A stretch of 64,000 nucleotides of DNA, from positions 28,374 through 92,373 of the forward strand of contig NZ_JAQV02000020.1 in NCBI RefSeq assembly GCF_000732485.2, in the 5' to 3' direction. The notes beneath the pieces were generated by a model. That model did no database searches. It worked only from the letters and a program-made list of their open reading frames with translations, and was not told the origin of the DNA. Both the position numbers and the translations under genes were made by a program. The DNA is from Bacillus sp. SJS. Its GTDB lineage: Bacteria > Bacillota > Bacilli > Bacillales > Bacillaceae. Shown one piece after another: positions 34,859-43,256 of this stretch. The stretch's first letter is position 1. Each line of letters opens with the position of its first letter.

Positions 34859-35647
34859 ATGAGAAAATACTGGATGTTTGCTAAATCCTCTATGCAAATC
34901 AGTGCTGCATACAGCGCCTGGTATTGGGCGAGCATGGCCACCGTCATCTTAAAGCTGCTGATTATGTTTTATTTCTGGCACGCCGTCTATCAAAATCAAT
35001 ATTCAATTGGACAGCTGACTTTAAAGGAAATGCTTACATATATCATTGTCGCAATGTTTGTGCAGGGATTTGTTTCAGGAGCAGGAAACGAACTGGCAAG
35101 GGAAATTAAGCAGGGGCAAATCGCAGTCGAATTAATGAGACCGTATCATTATCTTTTTAAAATGATTTTCATGGATTTTGGCCAAAAAGCATCCTTTTTC
35201 ATTAGGGAAACGATTCCAATGGGGCTTATTGCCTTTTTCGTTATTCAAATAAATCCGCCAGGCAGTCCGTTGCAATTGATCTTTTTTCTAGCCAGTGCAG
35301 CCCTTGGATTGTGGATTGGAACTTTTTTTGACATGCTGATCGGAATCCTTGCATTTTGGACGGTGAATATATGGGGGGTACAAGTGTTGAAGGAAGGTGT
35401 CATTACTTTTTTTTCGGGAGCGCTGATTCCGATCACTCTCTTTCCTGCATGGCTTCAATCGATATCCTTTGCTCTGCCGTTTCAGGCGATGGTTTTTTCA
35501 CCGGTTGCCATCTATACAGGACAGATTACCGGTACGGATATTTATTGGACGATTGCTGTTCAGGCGATCTGGGCTGCAGCACTTTATATTTTGCTTAACG
35601 TGCTATGGAACCAGGCCATTAAAAAAGTGACCATTTTCGGCGGATAG
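34859..35647 (+). CDS. ABC-2 exporter permease subunit 1 (COG4587-like)
   Basis: A 262-residue membrane protein with about six hydrophobic segments, including VILKLLIMFYFWHAVY, the EMLTYIIVAMFVQGFVSG region and GAALPITL-like turns near FFSGALIPITLFP. The short loop ELAREIKQGQIAVELMRPYHY is the cytoplasmic coupling region typical of the DUF990/ABC-2 family. It begins 15 bp after the ATPase gene with GGAAGGTGAG upstream and would pair with the next subunit. Confidence 0.88.
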   Translation: MRKYWMFAKSSMQISAAYSAWYWASMATVILKLLIMFYFWHAVYQNQYSIGQLTLKEMLTYIIVAMFVQGFVSGAGNELAREIKQGQIAVELMRPYHYLFKMIFMDFGQKASFFIRETIPMGLIAFFVIQINPPGSPLQLIFFLASAALGLWIGTFFDMLIGILAFWTVNIWGVQVLKEGVITFFSGALIPITLFPAWLQSISFALPFQAMVFSPVAIYTGQITGTDIYWTIAVQAIWAAALYILLNVLWNQAIKKVTIFGG

Positions 35648-35656
35648 GAGGCTGGG

Positions 35657-36448
35657 ATGAAAAGATACGCAAAGCTTTATTATTTGTTTGCTAAAAATCA
35701 TATAAAAGTGATGCTTGAATATAGAATTGATTTTTTGATTGGAATGGTTTCTGTCGCGTTGCAGCAAGCTGCCGGGGTGTTCTTTCTGGCAGTCGTTTTT
35801 GGCCATATTCAAGAATTAAATGGATGGTCGTTCTATGAACTCCTGTTTATTTATGGGATTGCGGCGAGCGGAAGGGCGATCCACCATATCTTCTTTGATA
35901 ATTTATGGACGCTTGGCTGGCAATATATTAAACCCGGCCAGCTGGACAGACTGCTGATTCGTCCGATTAATCCCTTTTTTCACGTATGTGCAGACAGGCT
36001 GCAGCAAGACGGCTTCGGACAGCTGCTGATCGGATGGATTATACTTGGAACGGCAATCCCGCATTTACACCTTTCCTGGGGTCTTTTTGAATTCATGATG
36101 CTCATTGTGCTCGTCATTTCGAGCGGTGTCATCTTCGTAGCCATTAATTTATTTTTTGCTTCCCTGTCTTTTTGGATGACAGACAGCATGCCAGTGCTGT
36201 GGGCAGTTTTTAACCTAAGCGACTTTGCTAAATACCCTCTGACTATTTACCATAAAGGACTGCAGTTTTTCCTGACGTGGATCATACCTTACGGATTTAC
36301 TGCCTTTTTGCCGGCAGCATGGTTTCTGGACCGGGAAGGCTATGTTTCGGTTGCCATTACAGCCCCGGTCACAGCAGCCGCTGCGATGACAGTCGCCTAT
36401 CTGTTTTGGCTGCTCGGATTGAAAAATTACAGCAGTACCGGAAGCTGA
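35657..36448 (+). CDS. ABC-2 exporter permease subunit 2 (COG3694-like)
   Basis: A 263-residue membrane protein with about six transmembrane segments. It carries the coupling-loop pattern QYIKPGQLDRLLIRPINPFF, equivalent to that in subunit 1. TAGGAGG precedes the ATG, 9 bp after subunit 1. It completes a three-gene exporter that separates yozE from yodN, unlike the B. subtilis order as I recall it. Confidence 0.88.
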   Translation: MKRYAKLYYLFAKNHIKVMLEYRIDFLIGMVSVALQQAAGVFFLAVVFGHIQELNGWSFYELLFIYGIAASGRAIHHIFFDNLWTLGWQYIKPGQLDRLLIRPINPFFHVCADRLQQDGFGQLLIGWIILGTAIPHLHLSWGLFEFMMLIVLVISSGVIFVAINLFFASLSFWMTDSMPVLWAVFNLSDFAKYPLTIYHKGLQFFLTWIIPYGFTAFLPAAWFLDREGYVSVAITAPVTAAAAMTVAYLFWLLGLKNYSSTGS

Positions 36449-36540
36449 AAAATCAAACCGTTCGACCCTGTGTGAACTGCCCATGCGAATACGAAAGACC
36501 CGCATATACTATCATAACTTTTCAGAGTGCGGGAGTGAGA

Positions 36541-37227
36541 ATGGGCATGACCTCAAAATATCCTAAGTATAAAATGGGAGAAGTCGTTGTAATCGTTCTA
36601 TATGGAACAGTTGGCACCGTAACAAATGTTTATAAGCTGAACCAGTCCTTCCTTTATGAGGTCAACCATGGGGATGTTCTTTTCTTTGAGAGTGCCCTTT
36701 CTTTCTATAAAGAATATGAAGGCAAAATTTTTGAAATTGAACGGATTGAAGTAGAATACCAATTTGCGATCGGCGATCTCGTCCATGTAAGCGGGTACGG
36801 AAATGATCTCTTTAAAATTGTTGGATTAAGAACGGAGATCTGGAGATACCTCGAGGATGGATGGGAGGACATGGTATATGAATTGATGAGGGTGGCTGAC
36901 GGGGAATGGCTTGAAGCAGCTGAAGAAGAGATGGTGCTTGTGATGAGCAACAATGAGGCAGAAAAATCTCTTCATCAAATTATGCTTATGCTGAACAAAG
37001 AGGGTGCAGAAAGTGAAGCGCAAGAGGAGGCTTCGGGCACTAAATCCAGCGGACTTTCTTATTCTCTCGAAAAGCCTGAAAGAAAGAGAGAGCCAGGCCA
37101 GCTGATTAATGACCTGCTGGATATTTACAACGACTATAAACTGCTGTATATGCAGTTTGGAGATTCAGAGTACAAGGAAATGATGCAAATGGTCATGGAC
37201 AGTCTCAAACGGTTCAAGTCCAATTAA
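36541..37227 (+). CDS. yodN: YodN-like protein
   Basis: A 228-residue soluble protein. Residues 1-120 are beta-rich with repeated small-barrel-like strands (MGEVVVIVLYGTVGTVTNVY, FAIGDLVHVSGYGNDLFKIVGL). An acidic linker follows, and the C-terminal 45 residues form a helical region (GQLINDLLDIYNDYKLLYMQF). The ATG at 36541 has GGGAG just upstream; a longer frame from 36277 would overlap the permease gene and is rejected. Position next to yozD and yozE suggests YodN; the name is mainly from context. Function unknown. Confidence 0.65.
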   Translation: MGMTSKYPKYKMGEVVVIVLYGTVGTVTNVYKLNQSFLYEVNHGDVLFFESALSFYKEYEGKIFEIERIEVEYQFAIGDLVHVSGYGNDLFKIVGLRTEIWRYLEDGWEDMVYELMRVADGEWLEAAEEEMVLVMSNNEAEKSLHQIMLMLNKEGAESEAQEEASGTKSSGLSYSLEKPERKREPGQLINDLLDIYNDYKLLYMQFGDSEYKEMMQMVMDSLKRFKSN

Positions 37228-37228
37228 T

Positions 37229-37375
37229 TCACAAGGAATTCAGCAGCATGACCGCCATGTTCCACGTGATAAAAGGCAGACAGCCAATCACGGCAACTGT
37301 AAATAATAAACGTACGCCTGCAATCAAAATATGATCAAATTGTTCTCCATCAGCCCATTTAATAATCCTGTTCAT
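37229..37375 (-). CDS. small membrane protein (48 residues)
   Basis: A short gene starting MNRIIKWADGEQFDHILIAG followed by a hydrophobic stretch (VRLLFTVAVIGCLPFITWNM). GAGGGGG lies 6 bases before the ATG, a strong ribosome site. It is convergent with yodN, whose stop is 1 bp away. One or two membrane segments are likely. Family not recognised. Confidence 0.6.
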   Translation of the reverse strand: MNRIIKWADGEQFDHILIAGVRLLFTVAVIGCLPFITWNMAVMLLNSL

Positions 37376-37509
37376 CTATTTTCCCCCTCATAAGCTTGTC
37401 CTGTCAAAAAGATATGCAGGGGAAAGCTGCTCTATTCCAAAAAAACTTGTTCTAATTCAGACATAAGCTTGCTCTTCTTTTCATATGAAATAGAAAGGGG
37501 GGCGAGATA

Positions 37510-37698
37510 ATGAAAGAAATGGAAGTCGTGATAGATACAGAGGAAATTGCAGAATTCTTCTATTCGGAATTAACAAAAAGAGGCTACATACCGGGCACAG
37601 AAGAGCTGGAAGTCCTAGCGGATATCATGTTTGATTACCTTCTCGTCAAATGCATCATTGATGAAAATTTTGAAGATGAGCATCCCCCATTGGATTAG
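37510..37698 (+). CDS. yozD: YozD-family protein
   Basis: A 62-residue acidic protein (MKEMEVVIDTEEIAEFFYSE ... DENFEDEHPPLD), helical, without cysteines or membrane segments, matching the YozD family. AAAGGGGGG precedes the ATG. Its stop overlaps the stop of the convergent DUF2515 gene by three bases, so no separate terminator exists between them. Function unknown. Confidence 0.8.
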   Translation: MKEMEVVIDTEEIAEFFYSELTKRGYIPGTEELEVLADIMFDYLLVKCIIDENFEDEHPPLD

Positions 37699-38783
37699 CG
37701 GAACAATTTTTTGCTAATGGCTGAAATCGGGGCGAGCTTCAGAAGATCGGCCATCACTTTATTCGTTAGATCCTGTAGTTTTTCCGTTTCTGGAAGCTCA
37801 AATCCTTCAGGAATTCCAAGCTGCAAAAGCCAATCTTTCTCTATACTTTCCGGCCCTGGGATAATAGGCCAGGCATCGGCAAGATAAGGACTTGTGAGTC
37901 TGAATGGGTCTCTGGATGATGAAAACAAATGCGGCCAATAGTCGCTTCTTGAACCTGTGTGGGCGGAAGATTTGCAGTAAGCTAATATAGACTCGTGAAT
38001 TTTCCGGTGATGAAAAAGTATGTGGTACAGTTTTTTTCCGGTCCTGATCCGCTCCGAAAGGGATTGAAAGCCGGTTACCGTTATTCCGGCAAGAGAATGT
38101 TGCTTTTGTTTATGGTGTTTTTTATATGGAAAGAGTATATTAGTTAATCCCCATTTCTCCTGAAACGAAAATTTTAGATTACTAAAGATGGACGCAGACT
38201 TGCCTGACAGGATGTTTTCCTCAATCATGGACTGCTCATTTGTAATAAGGGCTCTTGTAAGCAAAGCGGAATTACCGGTTTGAAAAAAGCAGGACCAAAT
38301 CGGTTCCATAAACGCGGAAACGCGGAAAGCGGGCAGGAGATGAAAAAGGTTCCTGTTCCTTTTTTTGCTTTCTTCATATAAAAGAAGCTGTGGATAGGCA
38401 TCGAGAAAAATGGCTGCATTGATTATCTCAAGGATCTGAAATAAATCGTTTTTTTCGCTTTGGTGAAGTAAAGGACCTATGTAGGATGATTTCAGATCTG
38501 TCATACTGTATCCTCCGTTTCTTGAAACAAGATGCGCGAGCAGCGCCCAATGTACCTCCGGATACTGGGAATGAAACATGAGATAACTTTGAGTGCGTGT
38601 CAAATTTGACACGTTGCAAATAGCTGTTTCACTTTTGATTCTCTGGATCACGTCTCTTTCATCACCCGCAGTAACGAAAGGCTGCTGCTTTGCATGTACC
38701 TTTTTTTGGAGAGCAGTGTACAGGCTTTCTTTCTCTTCTTCAAGTATTCGAAAGCGGTTTAATGCCGTCTCGGACCTCTTCAT
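37695..38783 (-). CDS. DUF2515 family protein (YppC-like)
   Basis: A 362-residue, mostly helical basic protein. NLTRTQSYLMFHSQYPEVHW, then LAHLVSRNGGYSMTDLKSS, is the signature I associate with DUF2515 (B. subtilis YppC). No membrane segment or catalytic motif is evident, and function is unknown. GGAGGAAA precedes the ATG. It is transcribed against its neighbours and appears inserted between yozD and the spo0M group. Confidence 0.7.
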   Translation of the reverse strand: MKRSETALNRFRILEEEKESLYTALQKKVHAKQQPFVTAGDERDVIQRIKSETAICNVSNLTRTQSYLMFHSQYPEVHWALLAHLVSRNGGYSMTDLKSSYIGPLLHQSEKNDLFQILEIINAAIFLDAYPQLLLYEESKKRNRNLFHLLPAFRVSAFMEPIWSCFFQTGNSALLTRALITNEQSMIEENILSGKSASIFSNLKFSFQEKWGLTNILFPYKKHHKQKQHSLAGITVTGFQSLSERIRTGKKLYHILFHHRKIHESILAYCKSSAHTGSRSDYWPHLFSSSRDPFRLTSPYLADAWPIIPGPESIEKDWLLQLGIPEGFELPETEKLQDLTNKVMADLLKLAPISAISKKLFR

Positions 38784-38887
38784 GGATTTTTCCTCCTAAC
38801 CGGCTGCGCTGCACTAAAATATTGTATGATAAATATGAAACTTAGGTTCACTCTGCTCCGTATTAAGAAATAGAAAGGAGAATGATG

Positions 38888-39055
38888 ATGATAAAAAAAA
38901 TATTAGATTCTCTTTTATCCAAAAATAATAAGCATAAGCACGGTTCAAGCAGCGGATACAAGCGAGGAAAATTTGGGCAGCATCCGTCAAAGCATGGCCA
39001 CCATTATTATAAGAAAAAGCACCGCTCAAGCGGCTCCCGTTCATATAGCAGCTGA
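38888..39055 (+). CDS. small basic Ser/His/Lys-rich protein ahead of the kinase gene
   Basis: A 55-residue peptide: a short hydrophobic-basic start (MIKKILDSLLSK) followed by a Lys/His/Ser/Gly-rich tail (KHKHGSSSGYKRGKFGQHPS ... SSGSRSYSS). Three ATG codons occur in a row (38882, 38885, 38888); AAAGGAG (38874-38880) best fits the third. The next gene starts 2 bp after its stop and has no ribosome site of its own, so its translation is probably coupled to this one. The tail is full of Ser and Tyr and could be a kinase substrate (inference). Confidence 0.65.
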   Translation: MIKKILDSLLSKNNKHKHGSSSGYKRGKFGQHPSKHGHHYYKKKHRSSGSRSYSS

Positions 39056-39057
39056 AA

Positions 39058-39807
39058 ATGAACGCAATCGAACTCAAAAAGGGATTTGTGCTGAAAGGTA
39101 AATATGAGATCGAGTCTAAGACGGGGGAAGGCGGCTACGGAATCGCCTATAAAGCCCGGAAAATCAATGACGGCGGCACAGTGCTTATTAAGCAGGCTAG
39201 AAACCGAAAGCGCAAAACGAGTCATTCCTTTGAAATGGAATCCTTAATTCTTCGATCCTTAAAAAATATACAAATTCCTGAGCTGTATGAGCAATTCGTT
39301 GTCGACCGGCATATGTATCTTGCAATGGAATTTAAAAATGGGCGAACGTTTGAAGAATTGATTTTTGATGAGGGTCATGTGTATACAGAAGAGCAGTCTA
39401 TAGCTATTCTTGCAAAAATCACGGCAATTTTAGCCTCTATTCATGAGCGCGGAATTGTGCACAGGGATTTACGGATTCCAAATATTTTGCTTGATGGCCA
39501 GGATATTCATATTATCGATTTTGGTCTGGCTAGAAACATAGGGGATAAACAAAAATTCAGTTTCTTTAAAAAGAAAAAGAGATACAGAGAGATCTCATTT
39601 ATAAGCGATTTCTATGCTTTAGGGCACTTTCTGCTTTTCTTGCTTTATTCCGGCTACTCTGCGAGAGAGGAGAAGGAAAAGCCCTGGGAAGAGGAATTGA
39701 ATATTGATTCAGGAACCCGGCTTATCCTGCGAAGAATGCTTCAGATTGATTCTCCGTATGAAAGAATAGATGAGCTTCAAAAAGATCTTAATAACCAAAG
39801 AAATTAG
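39058..39807 (+). CDS. Hanks-type Ser/Thr protein kinase, no extracellular part
   Basis: A 249-residue soluble kinase. Gly loop GEGGYGIAYKA (about residues 22-32), catalytic-lysine strand TVLIKQ, helix-C glutamate FEMESLIL, catalytic loop HRDLRIPN (Asp and Asn present; Lys of HRDLK replaced by Arg) and DFGLAR are all visible. The activation segment has a very basic stretch (FSFFKKKKRYRE). No membrane helix or PASTA repeats follow, unlike PrkC; size is closer to PrkD/YbdM. The ATG lacks a ribosome site, suggesting coupling to the small basic gene. spo0M follows after 11 bp. Confidence 0.88.
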   Translation: MNAIELKKGFVLKGKYEIESKTGEGGYGIAYKARKINDGGTVLIKQARNRKRKTSHSFEMESLILRSLKNIQIPELYEQFVVDRHMYLAMEFKNGRTFEELIFDEGHVYTEEQSIAILAKITAILASIHERGIVHRDLRIPNILLDGQDIHIIDFGLARNIGDKQKFSFFKKKKRYREISFISDFYALGHFLLFLLYSGYSAREEKEKPWEEELNIDSGTRLILRRMLQIDSPYERIDELQKDLNNQRN

Positions 39808-39818
39808 GAGGAGTCAGT

Positions 39819-40589
39819 ATGTCTTTTTTTAACAAAGTATTTGCAAGCGTTGGAATTGGTGCAGCGAAAGTGGATACCCGTCTGCATGACGTAAATGTAA
39901 GGGCAGGGGAAGATGTTCAGGGAATTGTCGCGATTAAAGGCGGTAAAACAGAGCAGGAAATTGCGGAAATTTACCTTTCCGTCATGACCAATTACGTTAA
40001 GGAATCAGATGACAAAAAATACACCCAGACAGCGGTTATTTCAAAAGTGAAAATTAATGAACCGTTCGTCATCATGCCGGATGAACATAAAGAAATTCCG
40101 TTCCGCTTTGTATTGCCGTCAGATACTCCTGTTACATACGGTCAGTCAAAAATTTGGATTCACACAGGCCTTGAAATTAAAAATGCGGTTGATCCGACTG
40201 ACCAGGATGCCATCCATGTACACCCGGGTGCTCTCCAGCAGAAAATTTTTGATACCCTTGGTGAGCTTGGATTTCAGCTGAGAAATGCAGAAAACGAAGC
40301 GGCATCTGCAAGATTAAGAAGGCGGCTTCCATTCGTTCAAGAATTTGAATTTTTCCCGTATCAAGGTCCATTCAGAGGGAAATTGGATGAGTTGGATGTC
40401 GTTTTTACCGATGTGACGGATGAACGGGTTGAAATGGTCCTTGAAATTGACAGAAAAGCAAGAGGGCTGTCCGGTCTGTTCTCAGAAATGCTTGAAACAG
40501 ATGAAACAGCTGTTAGAATGTCGGTAACAAAACATGATCTTCCCCAGCTGACTGGTATTCTTAAACAAACGATCCAGCGTTTCAGCTAA
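39819..40589 (+). CDS. spo0M: sporulation control protein Spo0M
   Basis: A 256-residue arrestin-fold protein, full length for Spo0M (about 258). It starts MSFFNKVFASVGIGAAKVDT, with beta-rich VRAGEDVQGIVAIKGG and IPFRFVLPSDTPVTYG, and a C-terminal helical segment. Spo0M modulates entry into sporulation and is linked to cell division (known from B. subtilis). AGGAGGAG precedes the ATG. It is the third gene of a cluster with a basic peptide and a kinase, closed by a terminator, so phosphorylation control of Spo0M is a testable idea. Confidence 0.93.
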   Translation: MSFFNKVFASVGIGAAKVDTRLHDVNVRAGEDVQGIVAIKGGKTEQEIAEIYLSVMTNYVKESDDKKYTQTAVISKVKINEPFVIMPDEHKEIPFRFVLPSDTPVTYGQSKIWIHTGLEIKNAVDPTDQDAIHVHPGALQQKIFDTLGELGFQLRNAENEAASARLRRRLPFVQEFEFFPYQGPFRGKLDELDVVFTDVTDERVEMVLEIDRKARGLSGLFSEMLETDETAVRMSVTKHDLPQLTGILKQTIQRFS

Positions 40590-40597
40590 ATGACAGG

Positions 40598-40628
40598 CAG
40601 CTGAGCTAACTAAGCTCAGCTGTTTTTT
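40598..40628 (+). terminator. intrinsic terminator of spo0M
   Basis: CAGCTGAGCT (40598-40607) pairs with AGCTCAGCTG (40613-40622), followed by T6. Confidence 0.9.
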
Positions 40629-40792
40629 CTTTTCGCAAATAGGCTCTATCCTATTTGGCGGGGGTGCCCAAACAGTTGCTAAAATATTGCCCGGAAGCTT
40701 GTTTTGCCATTCATTTGGGGAAACTGGCTTTTTTGTTTTACTGATGCGAAAATATGGGTAACGTAGATGAATACTGTAATAGGAAAGGTCGC

Positions 40793-41413
40793 ATGTACAT
40801 GAAAGACATCAGGAATACAGCTCTTTTGCTCATAATCTTTATCGTGCTGGCTGCTATCTATGACTCAAGCTGGTATACGCCTGCCGATCAGTGGATGGTC
40901 AAATTTTTTGAATACAACCGGGCTTCATGGTACACAGATTATTTTATTTTCTTTACCGAATTTGGTTCAGGAAAAACGATTTTTCCTTTATTGATTGTCT
41001 TATCCATCATTCTTGCCTATAAAAAGCGGGCATTAGAAGCAATGTTCTTATTCATATGCTTTACTGGCTCAAGGCTGTTTAATTGGCTTTTGAAAAATGG
41101 ATTTGACAGAGAAAGACCATCGTTCAATCCATTAATGGAAGAAAATACGTACAGCTTCCCAAGCGGCCATGCCATGAACTCAGCTGCTATTTTTGCATTT
41201 TCCGGTTACCTCCTTATCCGGTTCTTTCCGAAATACCGCCCGATTATTACAGCGGTTATGATATTCTTTGTTATCAGCATATCAGTCAGCAGAGTGTACA
41301 TCGGCGTTCACTATGTTTCGGACATAACCGCGGGTATCTGTGCAGGTCTGATCTGGTTTATTGCCCTGAAAAGATTATATGAACGCGCCAGTCATAATTT
41401 TCGACAAAAATAG
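40793..41413 (+). CDS. yodM: PAP2-family membrane phosphatase (YodM)
   Basis: A 206-residue membrane protein with about five helices and the three lipid-phosphatase motifs: FDRERPSF, PSGHAMNS and SRVYIGVHYVSD (catalytic His in the last two). It would dephosphorylate prenyl or lipid pyrophosphates at the outer face of the membrane. AGGAAAGG (40781-40788) lies before two possible ATG starts, 40793 and 40799; 40793 is used. It sits beside yodL as in B. subtilis. Confidence 0.88.
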   Translation: MYMKDIRNTALLLIIFIVLAAIYDSSWYTPADQWMVKFFEYNRASWYTDYFIFFTEFGSGKTIFPLLIVLSIILAYKKRALEAMFLFICFTGSRLFNWLLKNGFDRERPSFNPLMEENTYSFPSGHAMNSAAIFAFSGYLLIRFFPKYRPIITAVMIFFVISISVSRVYIGVHYVSDITAGICAGLIWFIALKRLYERASHNFRQK

Positions 41414-41483
41414 TTTGGTTTTGCTGAAGGACTTTCGGCATCTTATCGCTAATACATAGTGAAAATGATGCGGAGGGATTCAG

Positions 41484-41798
41484 ATGAAAGATCAGCTGCT
41501 TATGGTAAAAAGAAAACTGCGCATGATGGACATATCTATTTTTCAGACTCAGGTCTCAGGTGATACAAAAGGCTATAAGCTGGTGTACAGTTTTAAAACC
41601 GAAGCGAAAGATCATCAAGATGCTTTGGAGAAAACCTTTAGACTATTTAATGTTCATGATACGGTTCCGGCTGATTATACCGCCAGATTTATACAAACAG
41701 GCGACATTCTGTTTATAGATGAAGGCAGAAGGGGTCAGGAATACTATAGGCTTCATTCTGGAGGATGGAAAAAAATTAATCGTATTCATGTGAGGTAA
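41484..41798 (+). CDS. yodL: YodL-domain protein
   Basis: A 104-residue protein. Conserved blocks are HQDALEKTFRLFNVHD, GDILFIDEGRRGQEYYRL and GWKKINRIHVR, the YodL domain pattern. Cytoplasmic, without metal or membrane motifs. In B. subtilis YodL affects cell shape when overproduced through MreB (family knowledge). GCGGAGGG precedes the ATG. Confidence 0.85.
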   Translation: MKDQLLMVKRKLRMMDISIFQTQVSGDTKGYKLVYSFKTEAKDHQDALEKTFRLFNVHDTVPADYTARFIQTGDILFIDEGRRGQEYYRLHSGGWKKINRIHVR

Positions 41799-41805
41799 GC
41801 AGAAC

Positions 41806-41833
41806 AAGCAGCGAATTTTTTATTCGCTGCTTG
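41806..41833. terminator. hairpin after yodL
   Basis: CAAGCAGCGAAT (41806-41817) and ATTCGCTGCTTG (41822-41833) form a 12-bp perfect stem with a 4-base loop. The T run lies in the loop rather than after the stem, so termination may be imperfect. Confidence 0.65.
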
Positions 41834-41985
41834 TGCACATTATAGATGATAGCAGGAGCCTGAATTTCTTCAGCCGGCCTCCTGTTCATGTCTGTATGCA
41901 GTTTAATGGCCGGAACTTAATTGCATTGACGCGTTTTCTGTGTGTATAACCCATCTGTCTACCTACAAAAAAAGGGGATTTTGTA

Positions 41986-42351
41986 ATGCTTCTCACGATC
42001 ATTTGCATACTTGGTGCCATTTCAACGCTTTCAGCCCTCTTAGTCAAAAAGGAACTCGAAAAACTGTTTTATAAAGGCAAAAGCCAGTTTTTTTTTCATC
42101 TGCTCAACCTTTATTTCGTCAGTTTGCTCATTAGCTTCTCTGAAATTGTTTTCTTTCAAAAGTTTCATGATTTTAACAGATTCTCCATGTATTTCTTTGA
42201 GATGGTTAAGATTTCTATGGTATACCTTCCATTTTACTTTTTCTCTGTCTGGATTTTCGAGAAATATATTAAAAGCATGAAAAAGTACGTTGCAAGAGGA
42301 AACGTACTTGTCATAAAGCCTAAATACCTTTCTCGAAAACAGCTTCCATAG
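41986..42351 (+). CDS. small integral membrane protein, unknown
   Basis: A 121-residue protein with three hydrophobic helices (LLTIICILGAISTLSALLV, the FHLLNLYFVSLLISFSEIVF region, MVYLPFYFFSVWIFEKYI) and a basic C-terminus. AAAGGGG precedes the ATG. It lies between yodL and deoD with no link to either evident. Family not recognised. Confidence 0.65.
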   Translation: MLLTIICILGAISTLSALLVKKELEKLFYKGKSQFFFHLLNLYFVSLLISFSEIVFFQKFHDFNRFSMYFFEMVKISMVYLPFYFFSVWIFEKYIKSMKKYVARGNVLVIKPKYLSRKQLP

Positions 42352-42420
42352 TTTGTTCAATCAAAGTACAATGTGGATATAGCAGAAGATGCTACAGTTG
42401 CAATAGAGGAGGATTTTTAC

Positions 42421-43125
42421 ATGAGCGTACATATAGGAGCTAAAGAAGGACAAATTGCGGAAACGATCCTGCTGCCAGGAGACCCGCTGAGGGCCAAATA
42501 CATTGCTGAGAAATTCCTTGAAAATCCGGAATGCTATAATGAAGTCCGCGGGATGCTAGGGTTTACAGGCACTTATAAAGGAGAGCGGATTTCGGTTCAG
42601 GGAACTGGAATGGGCGTTCCTTCCATATCCATTTATGTAAATGAACTGATTTCAAGCTATAATGTTCAGCAGCTGATTCGTGTAGGGACGTGCGGCGCGA
42701 TCCAAAAGGACGTTAAAGTAAGAGACGTCATTCTCGCCATGAGTGCCTCAACTGATTCGCAAATGAACCGAATCACTTTTGGCGGAGTGGATTATGCTCC
42801 AACTGCAGACTTTGATCTATTAAAGAGAGCATATGATGCGGGAATCGCGAAAGGACTTCAGCTCCGCGCAGGAAACGTATTTACAGCGGACATGTTCTAT
42901 AATGAAAATGCTGAGCTGGAAAAGTGGGCGAGATACGGAATACTGGCTATAGAGATGGAATCCTCTGCACTTTATACAATTGCTGCAAAATTTGGACGGA
43001 AAGCATTATCTGTTCTTACGGTAAGCGACCACATTCTTACGGGTGAGGAAACGACATCTGAAGAGCGTCAATCTACGTTCAATGAAATGATTGAAGTAGC
43101 CTTGGAGGCTGCTATTCAAAAATAG
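42421..43125 (+). CDS. deoD: purine-nucleoside phosphorylase, DeoD type
   Basis: A 234-residue enzyme splitting purine nucleosides with phosphate. [15 protein letters not shown] (phosphate site), [13 protein letters not shown], and [15 protein letters not shown] (base/ribose site) are classic, and [19 protein letters not shown] gives the catalytic Asp. The ATG at 42421 has AGAGGAGG upstream; an extension to 42373 has no ribosome site and would be unusual. The length equals that of family members. Confidence 0.95.
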   Translation: MSVHIGAKEGQIAETILLPGDPLRAKYIAEKFLENPECYNEVRGMLGFTGTYKGERISVQGTGMGVPSISIYVNELISSYNVQQLIRVGTCGAIQKDVKVRDVILAMSASTDSQMNRITFGGVDYAPTADFDLLKRAYDAGIAKGLQLRAGNVFTADMFYNENAELEKWARYGILAIEMESSALYTIAAKFGRKALSVLTVSDHILTGEETTSEERQSTFNEMIEVALEAAIQK

Positions 43126-43135
43126 AAACAAGTGA

Positions 43136-43162
43136 AGGTGCCCTCAAAAGGGGCATCTTTTT
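43136..43162 (+). terminator. intrinsic terminator of deoD
   Basis: GGTGCCC pairs with GGGCATC (one G-T pair), followed by T5. Confidence 0.8.
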
Positions 43163-43256
43163 AATTGGCAAATATAGTTTTTTTCTTTTTTGGTAATAAT
43201 GATACAATGGACTTTGCTGAAAACAGAAACTTTACAATCTAGGGTGGTAGTAAGAC

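Noticed and set aside
36277..36540. N-terminal extension of YodN
   Set aside because: It would be read in another frame through the end of the permease gene; the ribosome site before 36541 explains the start.
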